Assembly (NCBI GenBank): GCA_044370695.1
Contig: JBILVB010000120.1
Location: 1-11,862 of the forward strand
DNA from: JBEIFW01 sp044370695
Lineage (GTDB): Bacteria > Actinomycetota > Acidimicrobiia > Acidimicrobiales > Ilumatobacteraceae
Length of the DNA: 11,862 bases
Direction: 5' to 3'
This document shows positions 1 to 7,200 of this stretch, piece by piece. Position 1 is the stretch's first letter. Each line of letters starts with the position of its first letter. The notes below the pieces were generated by a model, which saw only the letters and a program-made list of their open reading frames with translations, made no database searches and was not told the DNA's origin. The position numbers were made by a program, and so were the translations under genes.

Positions 1-111
1 TTCACCGAGGTCGGGTTCTCCAAGTTCGTCGTCGTACCCCTCGTCGAGCCGGCCGGGTTCACCGACCACCTGGCAAACGCCGCGGCGGCGCTGCTGCCGT
101 TGCAGACGTGA
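1..111 (+). CDS. C-terminal end of a luciferase-like (LLM-class) F420-dependent oxidoreductase, partial
   Basis: An open frame runs from the first base to a TGA at 109-111, giving the last 36 residues of a protein that begins before the window. The piece contains GFSKFVVVPLVEP followed by an alanine-rich helix. This resembles the final strand and helix of the luciferase-like monooxygenase TIM barrel, where a G-x-x-x-F-V-V-x-P pattern precedes a closing helix. Family members use coenzyme F420 or flavin for hydride transfer; the substrate cannot be told from this fragment. The stop codon overlaps the GTG start of the next gene in the arrangement GTGA, so the two are probably translationally coupled in one operon. 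A second member of the same superfamily lies two genes downstream, which supports the call. The assignment rests on a short tail only. Confidence 0.55.
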   Translation, partial: FTEVGFSKFVVVPLVEPAGFTDHLANAAAALLPLQT

Positions 112-902
112 CAGCGGCGCTGTTCGAGGCCGCCGGCGACGACCGCTGGGTCGCCACCGAGCTGTCCCGGGGCCCCTGGGATCTCCGGGCCCTGCACGGA
201 GGGCCGGTGTCGGCGCTGCTCGGTCGCGCCGTGGAGGCGGCACCGTCGGGCGAGGGCATGGACGTCGCCCGCATCACCGTCGAGTTGCAGCGCCCCGTCC
301 CGGCCGGGATGCCCCTCACCGTGACGGCGGCACTGGTGCGGCCCGGTCGCAAGGTGCAACTGGTCGACGCGACGATCGCGACGGCGGACGGCGCCGTCGT
401 GGCGTCGGCCCGGGCACTGCGCATCCGGCGCGAGGTCGCTTCGGTCCCCGACGACGCACATGCCCCCGACCCCGTGCCGCCGGGGCCGGCCGGAGTCCCG
501 AGGGTGCGCTCGACGTGGGGTTCGGGCGAGGTGGCCTTCCACCGCGACGGGTCCGAACACCGCTTCGTCGAGGGCGGCTTCGACCTCCCCGGTCCGGTGG
601 TCGTGTGGATCCGGCTGCTCGCCCCCGTGGTGGACGGCGAGGAACCGACTGCGCTGCAACGAGTCCTGGCCGCCGCCGACTTCGGCAACGGCGTGTCCTC
701 CGCCGTTCCGTTCGAGGACTGGACGTTCATCAACCCCGAGCTCACCGTCCACCTCGCCCGCCCGCTCGTCGGCGAGTGGGTCGGCCTGCGGACGACCACC
801 CACTACGGGGGCCTCGGGGCTGGTGTTGCGCTCAGCGCGCTGTACGACACGGCGGGGCGGATCGGACAGGGCGCACAGGCACTGCTCATCGAGGCTCGCT
901 GA
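108..902 (+). CDS. Thioesterase family protein with two hotdog domains (TesB/4HBT_3-like)
   Basis: This encodes 264 residues, close to the usual length of double-hotdog acyl-CoA thioesterases, which hydrolyse acyl-CoA to free acid and CoA in the cytoplasm. The N-terminal hotdog covers about residues 10-110. It has the family's LHGGP motif (H30 to P33) at the start of the buried helix, then strands such as ITVELQRPVPAG. The C-terminal hotdog spans about residues 150-264 and includes WTFINPELTVHLARP and the closing ALYDTAGRIGQGAQALLIE. The GTG start at 108 overlaps the upstream stop by four bases, which fixes the start. The gene lies between two luciferase-like oxidoreductases on the same strand, suggesting a shared role in lipid or acyl-CoA breakdown. 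Substrate chain length is unknown. A non-catalytic acyl-binding role is possible, because catalytic residues vary in this family. Confidence 0.82.
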   Translation: MTAALFEAAGDDRWVATELSRGPWDLRALHGGPVSALLGRAVEAAPSGEGMDVARITVELQRPVPAGMPLTVTAALVRPGRKVQLVDATIATADGAVVASARALRIRREVASVPDDAHAPDPVPPGPAGVPRVRSTWGSGEVAFHRDGSEHRFVEGGFDLPGPVVVWIRLLAPVVDGEEPTALQRVLAAADFGNGVSSAVPFEDWTFINPELTVHLARPLVGEWVGLRTTTHYGGLGAGVALSALYDTAGRIGQGAQALLIEAR

Positions 903-932
903 CCGGCGGACGACCCGCCCGACGCCGGGCAG

Positions 933-938
933 TACCGT
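933..938 (+). promoter_or_regulatory. Candidate -10 box TACCGT of a leaderless promoter
   Basis: TACCGT lies seven bases before the GTG at 946, and no Shine-Dalgarno sequence precedes that codon. A transcript starting about seven bases after a -10 box would begin at or next to the start codon, as in leaderless actinobacterial mRNAs. No clear TTGACA-like -35 was found. The same spacing recurs before other genes in the window. Confidence 0.4.
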
Positions 939-945
939 CGGCGCG

Positions 946-1953
946 GTGACCCTCGAGCTGTCCTGTGCGTTCGCCACCTCGCTCGCCACGCCGGACCACG
1001 TCGCCGTCGCCGAGTCGCTCGGGTATCGACGGGCGTGGCTCTACGACTCCCCGGCGCTCTACCCGGACGTGTGGATGACGCTCGCCCTCGCAGCGCAGCG
1101 CACCCGCACCATCACGCTGGGGCCCGGTGTGCTGGTCCCCAACCTGCGCCACCCCATGACGACGGCGTCCGCGATCGGCACGCTGTGCGCGCTGGCCCCC
1201 GGTCGGGTCGAGATCGCGGTCGGCTCCGGGTTCACCGGCCGGCTCACGCTCGGCCAGAAGCCGCTGCCGTGGTCGTTCGTGCGGGCGTGGGTCGCAGCAG
1301 TGCAGGGACTGCTCGCCGGCGAAATCGTCGACTGGGAGGGCGGCGCGATGCGGATGCTGCACCCCGACGGCTTCGCACCCGCCCGACCGATCGTCGTGCC
1401 GTTCATCCTCGGTACCGGCGGCCCCAAGGGCAACGCCGTGGCCCGGGAACTGGCGGAGGGCATCTTCGCCACCTCGGCCGTGGCCGGGTTCGACCGCTGC
1501 GCCGTGCTCACCTTCGGCACCGTGCTCGACGACGGGGAAGATCCGGCCGGCGAACGCGTCGTCGCCGCCGCCGGCCACGCCGCCGGCCTCGCCTACCACG
1601 GGATGCACCTGCGGGCGCCCGAGTTGGTGCGCACCCTGCCCGGCGGGGAGGCGTGGCTCGCCGACCTCGAGTCGTTCCCGGCCGAGCAGCGGCATCTCGC
1701 GCTGCACGACGGGCATCTCGTCGAGGCCAACGAGCGGGACCTTCGGGCCATCCGCGCCGGTGGGCCCGACGCTGCGGCGTCCGTGATGCGCCGCTTCGGT
1801 GGGGCCCGGACGCGCACCGAATGGGCCGAGCACCTCGACGCACTCGCGGCGAGCGGAGCCACCGAAGTCGCCTATCAACCAGCCGGTCCGGACATCCCCG
1901 GGGAGTTGGAGCGCTTCGCCGAGGCGGCACGAGCGGCCGGACAGATCGCCTGA
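946..1953 (+). CDS. Luciferase-like (LLM-class) F420-dependent oxidoreductase
   Basis: This encodes 335 residues with the features of the bacterial luciferase-like TIM-barrel superfamily. There is an early strand with ELSCAFATS, then GYRRAWLYDSPALYPDVW, and the strand-loop ITLGPGVLVPNLRHPMTTA, whose x-N-x-x-RHP-x-x-TA signature is typical of F420-dependent and flavin-dependent members. RVEIAVGSGFTGR follows, the usual R-x-x-x-x-x-G-x-G stretch near the cofactor. The likely reaction is F420-dependent or flavin-dependent oxidation or reduction of an organic substrate that is not identified here. The GTG at 946 is chosen because the conserved N-terminal strand starts there. An in-frame extension upstream to 460 would overlap the thioesterase in another frame and looks random. 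It sits 43 bases after the thioesterase and converges on the sigma factor gene eight bases away. Confidence 0.85.
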   Translation: MTLELSCAFATSLATPDHVAVAESLGYRRAWLYDSPALYPDVWMTLALAAQRTRTITLGPGVLVPNLRHPMTTASAIGTLCALAPGRVEIAVGSGFTGRLTLGQKPLPWSFVRAWVAAVQGLLAGEIVDWEGGAMRMLHPDGFAPARPIVVPFILGTGGPKGNAVARELAEGIFATSAVAGFDRCAVLTFGTVLDDGEDPAGERVVAAAGHAAGLAYHGMHLRAPELVRTLPGGEAWLADLESFPAEQRHLALHDGHLVEANERDLRAIRAGGPDAAASVMRRFGGARTRTEWAEHLDALAASGATEVAYQPAGPDIPGELERFAEAARAAGQIA

Positions 1954-1961
1954 CGCACCGC

Positions 1962-2498
1962 TCAGGAACCGCTGGCTCGGCGGCCGCCCTCGTCGGCCAT
2001 CCGTGCCACGATCTCGGCTCGGGCGCGAGCGACGCGTGAGCGGATCGTGCCCACCGGGCACCCACAGACCTCGGCCGCCTCCTCGTAGGACAGCCCCAGC
2101 ACCTGGGTCAGCACCATGGCGTCCCGTCGATCGGGGTCGAGGCCGGCGAGCAACACGTCCAAGTCGACGCCGGCCGCGGCATCGGGCATCGCCACGATCG
2201 GTTGCTGGCCGATCCGATGCACCAGTGAACGCCGCCGGACCGCCCGGCGAACGTGATCGGCACAGGCCCGCCGAGCGATCGCCAGCAGCCAGGTGCGAGC
2301 GCTCGACTCGCCACGGAAGCGCCCGAGCGCACCGATTGCGCGGACGAAGACGTCCTGGCAGACATCGTCGGCATGGTCCCGGCCGACCGTGTGCGCACAC
2401 AGGCGCCAGACGTCGGCCTGGGACCGCTCGACGAAGGCGGCCAAGGCCTCCCGATCCCCGTCCCTCGCCACGAGCGCCAGGCGGGTCAGCGAATCCAT
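1962..2498 (-). CDS. ECF-type RNA polymerase sigma factor (sigma-70 family)
   Basis: This encodes 178 residues from the ATG at 2498. An in-frame ATA-free extension to 2525 (nine residues) is less likely because the family begins close to MDSLTRLALVARDGD. Region 2 covers about residues 13-90: an acidic helix with HADDVCQDVFVRA (residues 42-54), and the promoter-melting and -10 recognition part around FRGESSARTWLLAIARR. A linker (91-115) leads to region 4 (about 116-168), including the helix-turn-helix LSYEEAAEVCGCPVGTIRSR. The protein directs RNA polymerase to special promoters and is normally held inactive by an anti-sigma factor. A zinc-finger anti-sigma gene starts 89 bases away in the opposite direction. 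The divergent layout is unusual, since most ECF and anti-sigma genes are co-directional. Five cysteines are present (34, 47, 79, 145, 147). No Shine-Dalgarno precedes the start. Confidence 0.9.
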   Translation of the reverse strand: MDSLTRLALVARDGDREALAAFVERSQADVWRLCAHTVGRDHADDVCQDVFVRAIGALGRFRGESSARTWLLAIARRACADHVRRAVRRRSLVHRIGQQPIVAMPDAAAGVDLDVLLAGLDPDRRDAMVLTQVLGLSYEEAAEVCGCPVGTIRSRVARARAEIVARMADEGGRRASGS

Positions 2499-2507
2499 CG
2501 CCGATCG

Positions 2508-2513
2508 ACGGTA
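2508..2513 (-). promoter_or_regulatory. Candidate -10 box TACCGT for the sigma factor gene
   Basis: On the minus strand TACCGT stands nine bases before the ATG at 2498, with no Shine-Dalgarno between. This fits a housekeeping-type, leaderless transcript of the sigma gene that is independent of the ECF-type motif facing the anti-sigma gene. No convincing -35 box is visible. Confidence 0.35.
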
Positions 2514-2550
2514 GCAGAGCGACACGCCGTACGAGCGTCCCCGTCCCGGC

Positions 2551-2579
2551 GGGAACCAGACCGCGCCGCGGTGCGACCA
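2551..2579 (+). promoter_or_regulatory. Candidate ECF promoter (GGGAACC, 16 bases, CGACCA) for the anti-sigma gene
   Basis: GGGAACC (2551-2557) matches the GGAAC-type -35 element known for many ECF sigma factors. After 16 bases comes CGACCA (2574-2579), and eight bases later the GTG start at 2588, a spacing that would give a leaderless anti-sigma mRNA. The spacer contains an inverted repeat ACCGCG-C-CGCGGT (2560-2572), which may be chance in GC-rich DNA. The same two boxes with a 17-base spacer occur upstream of the copper-chaperone operon at 4370-4399. Autoregulation by the adjacent sigma factor is inferred, not shown. Confidence 0.6.
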
Positions 2580-2587
2580 TCATCGAC

Positions 2588-3196
2588 GTGAACTGCGACG
2601 ACTGCCGTGACGCACTCTCGGCCGACCTCGACGGCGAGACCACACCGGCCGAACGGCGGCGAACCGACGAACACCTCGCAACCTGTCCGGCGTGCCGCAC
2701 GTACGCCGGCGATCTCGCGGCCCTGCACCGGACGGTTCGGCTTCGACCGGCCGACGCCGTGCCAGATCTGAGTCGGGCCATTCTGGCCCGGGCCCACCCC
2801 CCGAAGGCCGGTCGCGGCCAGTGGGTCCGCGTCGGCCTCGCCGTCCTTGCGCTCGTCGAACTGGTCCTTGCCATCCCGGCCCTGTTCGGGCACAGCGTCG
2901 GCGCCGACATCCACACCGCTCGCCACATCGGCTCGCTGTCGACGGCACTCGCCGTCGGGTTCCTCTACGCCGCCTGGCGCCCGGTGCGGGCGTACGGGCT
3001 CCTGCCGATCGCGCTGGCCCTGGCCGGCACCATCGCCGTGACCGCAGGAATCGACCTGGTGGAGGGTCACGCCTCGGCACTGGGGGAGTCGCACCACCTC
3101 CTCGAACTCGCTGCCGTGGTGTTCCTCTGGCTGCTGGCCGGGCGGCCGGTCCCTCGGATCGGCCGACGACGACCGGTGCTCAGCGCTCGACCGTGA
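2588..3196 (+). CDS. Zinc-finger anti-sigma factor with four predicted membrane helices
   Basis: This encodes 202 residues from a GTG. The N-terminus has the ZAS/zf-HC2 pattern: C3 and C6 in MNCDDC, then H29, C33 and C36 in HLATCPAC. This is the H-x3-C-x2-C zinc site by which such proteins bind and block ECF sigma factors in the cytoplasm. About residues 77-202 hold four hydrophobic segments, starting near VGLAVLALVELVLAIPALF, GSLSTALAVGFLYAAW, LLPIALALAGTIAVTAG and LLELAAVVFLWLLAG. The protein is therefore a multi-pass membrane sensor rather than the common one-helix form. Loops between helices carry several histidines (GHSVGADIHTARH and GHASALGESHH), which could contact a metal; this is speculation. 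The gene is divergent from its presumed partner sigma and overlaps the end of the opposing cupredoxin gene by 17 bases. Its start lies directly after an ECF-type promoter motif. Confidence 0.82.
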   Translation: MNCDDCRDALSADLDGETTPAERRRTDEHLATCPACRTYAGDLAALHRTVRLRPADAVPDLSRAILARAHPPKAGRGQWVRVGLAVLALVELVLAIPALFGHSVGADIHTARHIGSLSTALAVGFLYAAWRPVRAYGLLPIALALAGTIAVTAGIDLVEGHASALGESHHLLELAAVVFLWLLAGRPVPRIGRRRPVLSARP

Positions 3197-3674
3197 TCAC
3201 GATGCGCCCCGAGGCATGCACGTTGCAGTCGCCCTCGAGGGTGCCCGGGGTCGCGAAGCGCTGCGTCAAGGTCTGCAACGGCCCGACGGCGAAGGGGCCC
3301 AACACCACCGGCCGCAGATCCTCGTTGCGCACCCGGACCACCTGGCCGACCTTCACCGTGAGATTCGCCGGCACGATCTGCAGGTCCTCGCCGGCCTGCA
3401 TCCGATCGAGCGCACCCTTGGGGATGACGAACTCGTAGTCAGCCGCCTCGGTGCGCGCGACCTGCTCGGTCCGAGCCCACGGCGACACCGGCTCCGGGGT
3501 GGTGAGGGTGCCGATCAACGCGCCCAGTGCGATCGCAACGGCAGCGGCCGCTGCGCCGCCGCCGATCCACCACGCCACGCGCCGGGACGACGTCCCCGAC
3601 GACACCCCGGAGGTGTCGTCGGGGACGTCGGTGCCGGAGTCGCGGACGTCGTCTCGGGCCTCAGGCGTTGTCAC
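3180..3674 (-). CDS. Membrane-anchored cupredoxin-like protein
   Basis: This encodes 164 residues from a GTG (3672-3674) that lies inside the end of the PCu(A)C gene (14-base overlap), with GGAGG three bases upstream. The two are therefore probably one coupled operon. Residues 1-32 are a polar Asp/Ser/Thr-rich cytoplasmic tail, 33-57 one membrane helix, and about 78-164 an extracytoplasmic beta-sandwich ending GDCNVHASGRIVITV. The strand pattern and the C150-x2-H153 pair resemble the C-terminal copper loop of cupredoxins. However, the upstream His ligand usually found in the RNEDxxxH loop is absent (RNEDLRPVVLGPF), and no Met follows H153 at the usual place. Copper may be bound differently or not at all. 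The neighbouring copper chaperone suggests a periplasmic copper or oxidase-assembly role. The fold call is moderately firm; the function is open. Confidence 0.65.
   Translation of the reverse strand: MTTPEARDDVRDSGTDVPDDTSGVSSGTSSRRVAWWIGGGAAAAAVAIALGALIGTLTTPEPVSPWARTEQVARTEAADYEFVIPKGALDRMQAGEDLQIVPANLTVKVGQVVRVRNEDLRPVVLGPFAVGPLQTLTQRFATPGTLEGDCNVHASGRIVITVER
3588..3630. repeat. Perfect 19-bp inverted repeat with a 5-base loop, inside the cupredoxin-like gene
   Basis: The left arm 3588-3606 and right arm 3612-3630 are exact reverse complements, separated by five bases (3607-3611). On the mRNA of the minus-strand gene it spans codons 15 to 29, which encode the tail TDVPDDTSGVSSGTS. A GC-rich 19-bp stem this close to the start could slow ribosomes, or terminate or stabilise the message. 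It could also be a by-product of low-complexity coding. Confidence 0.85.
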
Positions 3675-4182
3675 GGACCTCCACCTTGACCGTCTGCTTG
3701 CCGGCCTTTTCGAAGGTGAGCTCGAGATCGAACGTCTGCCCCTTGGTGAGCGGCTTGGCCAGCTTCATCAGCATCACGTGATACCCACCCGGCTTCAGCT
3801 CGACCGCCTTGCCGGCCGGCAGGGCGATCTCGGCCACCGGCTTCATCGTCATCGCACCCATCGTCGTGGCCGAACCCATGTCGGCGGCGACGGTCTCGTG
3901 AATCTCGGTCATGCCGGCGATCTCGCTCGGTGCCTTGGCTGCGACCAGCGCGTCGTCGGAGGCGGCGGTGACGGTCATGTAGGCCGCGCCGTTCTCGGCC
4001 GACGCCGGCGACGTGCGAGCCCAGGCACCGGACACGACCACCTTCGCTGCCGACGCGGCCGCAGTGGTCGTCGCGCCCGCCGCAGTGGTGGCCGAGGACG
4101 TGGCGTCATCGTCGCCACAAGCGGCGACGGCGAGACCGAGCACGACGGCGAGGGCAGCGGCGGTGACGGAACGGTTGGACAT
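3661..4182 (-). CDS. PCu(A)C-type periplasmic copper chaperone lipoprotein
   Basis: This encodes 173 residues from the ATG at 4182, with a strong AGGAGAGG Shine-Dalgarno at 4189-4196. A 78-residue in-frame extension upstream is arginine-rich and unlike the family. A lipoprotein signal peptide (residues 1-22) ends in VAAC, with C22 the lipidated residue, followed by an Ala/Thr/Ser linker to about residue 46. The PCu(A)C domain (about 47-173) begins VSGAWAR and carries the copper ligands H95, M113, H135 and M137 (M-x21-H-x-M, with HVM after KPGGY). Family members take up Cu(I) outside the membrane and pass it to the CuA or CuB site of cytochrome oxidase, often with Sco or CtaG proteins. Between H95 and M113 there are extra methionines (102, 108, 111) and more residues than the usual ten. 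It leads an operon with the overlapping cupredoxin-like gene. Confidence 0.9.
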   Translation of the reverse strand: MSNRSVTAAALAVVLGLAVAACGDDDATSSATTAAGATTTAAASAAKVVVSGAWARTSPASAENGAAYMTVTAASDDALVAAKAPSEIAGMTEIHETVAADMGSATTMGAMTMKPVAEIALPAGKAVELKPGGYHVMLMKLAKPLTKGQTFDLELTFEKAGKQTVKVEVRDNA

Positions 4183-4450
4183 CGAGATCCTCTCCTGGAA
4201 ACGCACGTGGTTCGGGGCGACGGCGCCCGGTCGTACGAATCCTGGCGGCTCGATCCTGCTCCGTCCCGGGACGTTGCGCACGCCAGCACGGGCCCTGCGG
4301 CACCTCGTCCCGAACCGTCGCCGACGGCTCACAGGATTCGCTCCGTCCGGGGCGATCCGTCGTAGTTGGTGGTCGTTCGGAGCGGGCCCGCCGGTTCCCG
4401 GCGAGACGGAGATCACACCGAGGTCGAACGCTGTCGTCCCCGTGCGTGGG
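4183..4450. other. Intergenic region between the moeB-like gene and the copper chaperone gene
   Basis: I see no credible gene in these 268 bases; the open frames crossing it are arginine-rich and random-looking. It holds the ECF-type promoter motif at 4370-4399 on the minus strand and the Shine-Dalgarno of the chaperone gene at its low-coordinate end. If transcription starts near 4362, the message would have a leader of about 180 bases, long for this otherwise compact region. I recognised no riboswitch fold. Confidence 0.6.
4370..4399 (-). promoter_or_regulatory. Candidate ECF promoter (GGGAACC, 17 bases, CGACCA) for the copper-chaperone operon
   Basis: Read on the minus strand, GGGAACC (4399-4393) is followed after 17 bases by CGACCA (4375-4370). 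Both boxes are identical to those before the anti-sigma gene. Similarity continues past the -10 (CGACCACCAAC here, CGACCATCATC there). The spacer contains a perfect 10-bp palindrome GCGGGCCCGC (4382-4391). Control by the nearby ECF sigma factor is inferred. Confidence 0.55.
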
Positions 4451-5617
<1,167 letters not shown>

Positions 5618-5623
5618 ACCGAA

Positions 5624-5629
5624 ACCCTA
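5624..5629 (-). promoter_or_regulatory. Candidate -10 box TAGGGT of a leaderless promoter for the moeB-like gene
   Basis: On the minus strand TAGGGT is followed by six bases and then the ATG at 5617. There is no room for a ribosome binding site, which fits a transcript beginning at or near the start codon. No -35 match was found. Confidence 0.4.
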
Positions 5630-5798
5630 CCGGGTCGCTCGGGATTCCTGCCGCTTGAGTCGATCCGGAGCCTCCGCCCGCCCGACCTGAACGAAGGGCC
5701 ACCGGCGCGCACGGCGGCTTGACAGACCTGCGCCGAGCTTTCGGAATCCCGGCGGCACCCCTGATGGAGCAAGACCAACGTCCTCCGATCCGCCCGTC

Positions 5799-6344
5799 AT
5801 GCGAAAGCTGGCGGGAATCCTCGGGGCCCTCACCCTGCTGCTCGCCGGCGTCGTGCTGCTCTCGGGCGACCGGGCAGGTGCGGCCGAGTTCCGGGAGCCT
5901 CGACGGGGCGAGGCGCAGTTCTTGCGGCTGCTCAACGGGGAGCGGACCCGGCGGGGTCTGGGCCCGTTGGCCCGGGATCCCGGCCTCGACGTTGCGGCGC
6001 GGGAGTGGTCGAACCGGATGGCGGCGACGTACGACCGTACGGGGACCGTGCTCGCCCCCGGCGAGCGCCGTGGCGACTGCGTCCACAGCGCCCTGTGCCA
6101 CCGGCCGGACCTCGCCGCGGTGATCGGGGCGGTCGAGCCCGCCTGGCGCGCCGGCGGCGAGAACGTGGGCACCGGCTTCGAACCGGCCGCGCTCCATCGC
6201 GCCTTCGTGCGTTCACCCGGCCACCTGGCCAACATCGTCGGCGACTGGAACCGGGTCGGCATCGGCCTCGTGGTCCGACCCGACGGCCGATCGTGGGTCT
6301 CGTTCGTGTTCCTGCGCGGACCGGCGCTGTCCGGCCCGGCCTGA
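5799..6344 (+). CDS. Secreted CAP-domain (SCP/PR-1-like) protein
   Basis: This encodes 181 residues. Residues 1-29 look like a signal peptide: RK, then a hydrophobic run LAGILGALTLLLAGVVLL, then a likely cleavage near AGAA. The CAP domain (about 37-173) shows FLRLLNGERTRRGLGPL, LDVAAREWSNRMA, the CAP signature GGENVGTG, and SPGHLANIVGDWNRVGIGLV followed by the closing strand SWVSFVFL. A short Cys pair in GDCVHSALCH may form a disulfide outside the cell. Bacterial CAP proteins are secreted or wall-associated and mostly of unknown function; some bind lipids or sporulation-type ligands. The ATG at 5799 is preferred because the signal peptide begins there, although no good Shine-Dalgarno precedes it. 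It is flanked by oppositely oriented genes and is probably monocistronic. It converges on the enoyl-CoA hydratase gene with a 13-base gap. Confidence 0.85.
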   Translation: MRKLAGILGALTLLLAGVVLLSGDRAGAAEFREPRRGEAQFLRLLNGERTRRGLGPLARDPGLDVAAREWSNRMAATYDRTGTVLAPGERRGDCVHSALCHRPDLAAVIGAVEPAWRAGGENVGTGFEPAALHRAFVRSPGHLANIVGDWNRVGIGLVVRPDGRSWVSFVFLRGPALSGPA

Positions 6345-6357
6345 CCGACGCGAGCCG

Positions 6358-7155
6358 TCAGCGGAAACGGGGGCTGCGCTTCTCCAGGAACGCCGTGACC
6401 GCCTCGCGGTGCTCGGGCGTGCGGTACGCCTGCTCGAGCGCTGCGAGCTCCCGGCGCTGCACGGCGACGAGGTCGGTCTCGTCGGCGTTGGCGGTCAACA
6501 GCTCTTTGATCATGCGGAGCTGCGGGGACGGGTTCTCGGCGAACTCGCGAGCGACCGCGACCGCCGCATCGAGGCACTCCTCGGCGGGCACGACGCGGTC
6601 GACGAGCCCGAGCCGAACGGCGTCCTGCGCCTGCAGCGTCGCGCCGCTGAGCGCGAGGTACGACGCGTTGCCGAACCCGCATCGGGCGACGAGGAAGTGC
6701 GACGACGCCAACTCGGGAACCAGACCCATCTTCACGAACCGGCACGACAGCTTGGCGCCTTCGGCAGCGACGAGATGGTCGAACGGGAGCACCATCGTGA
6801 GCCCGACGCCGACACAGGCACCGTTGATGGCCGCCACCAACGGCTTGGAGCGCCGGCACAGCGCCACCCAGTCGCTCGCCGGGCGTTCCTCGGGGGCCGG
6901 CCGCTCGGCCGGCGTCGCGTCCCGCTCGTCGAGCTTGGATGCGAACTCGCCACCGATGTCGGCCCCGGCGCAGAACCCCCGCCCGGCACCGGTGACCACG
7001 ATCGCGCCGATCGAGGGGTCGTCGTTCGCGCCGGAGATCGCATGGCTCAGCTCCGCCGACATGCGCGGCGTCCAGGCGTTCAGGCGTTCCGGGCGATACA
7101 GCGTGAGCACCAGTACCTCGTCGCGCCGTTCGGTCTGGATCTGTGTGTACTCCAT
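6358..7155 (-). CDS. Enoyl-CoA hydratase/isomerase (crotonase) family protein
   Basis: This encodes 265 residues, the normal crotonase length. The N-terminal strand-turn LYRPERLNAWTPRM is typical. The first oxyanion-hole loop is VTGAGRGFCAGADIGGEF. The second is in INGACVGVGLTMVLPFDHLVA, and FVKMGLVPELASSHFL follows, with a Glu in the position expected for catalysis in hydratases. The C-terminal helical part includes NPSPQLRMIKELL and RTPEHREAVTAFLEKRSPRF. The family adds water to, or isomerises, trans-2-enoyl-CoA in fatty-acid or related beta-oxidation. Exact substrate is not predictable, because crotonases also do dehalogenation and ring chemistry. Residues about 73-95 form a polar, charged insert (DERDATPAERPAPEE), longer than in standard hydratases. 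A purine-rich GAGGGGG six bases upstream is a plausible ribosome site. The gene is divergent from the rhodanese gene, with 45 bases between starts. Confidence 0.88.
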   Translation of the reverse strand: MEYTQIQTERRDEVLVLTLYRPERLNAWTPRMSAELSHAISGANDDPSIGAIVVTGAGRGFCAGADIGGEFASKLDERDATPAERPAPEERPASDWVALCRRSKPLVAAINGACVGVGLTMVLPFDHLVAAEGAKLSCRFVKMGLVPELASSHFLVARCGFGNASYLALSGATLQAQDAVRLGLVDRVVPAEECLDAAVAVAREFAENPSPQLRMIKELLTANADETDLVAVQRRELAALEQAYRTPEHREAVTAFLEKRSPRFR

Positions 7156-7188
7156 GGTCGTCCCCCTCGTGGCCCTCGCTCGCGTGTC

Positions 7189-7194
7189 TATCCT
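7189..7194 (+). promoter_or_regulatory. Candidate -10 box TATCCT of a leaderless promoter
   Basis: TATCCT is followed by six bases and the ATG at 7201, with no Shine-Dalgarno. It lies in the 45-base divergent gap between the enoyl-CoA hydratase and rhodanese genes. Confidence 0.4.
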
Positions 7195-7200
7195 CGCCGC

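Noticed and set aside
886..2928. Open frame of 680 codons on the minus strand
   Set aside because: It runs antisense across the luciferase-like gene and through the sigma gene in another frame. Its product is arginine/glycine/proline-rich with no recognisable domain, as expected of a shadow frame in GC-rich DNA.
4382..4391. Palindrome GCGGGCCCGC in the promoter spacer as an operator
   Set aside because: It is short and entirely G/C, so likely by chance at this base composition. The dyad in the other promoter spacer has a different sequence.
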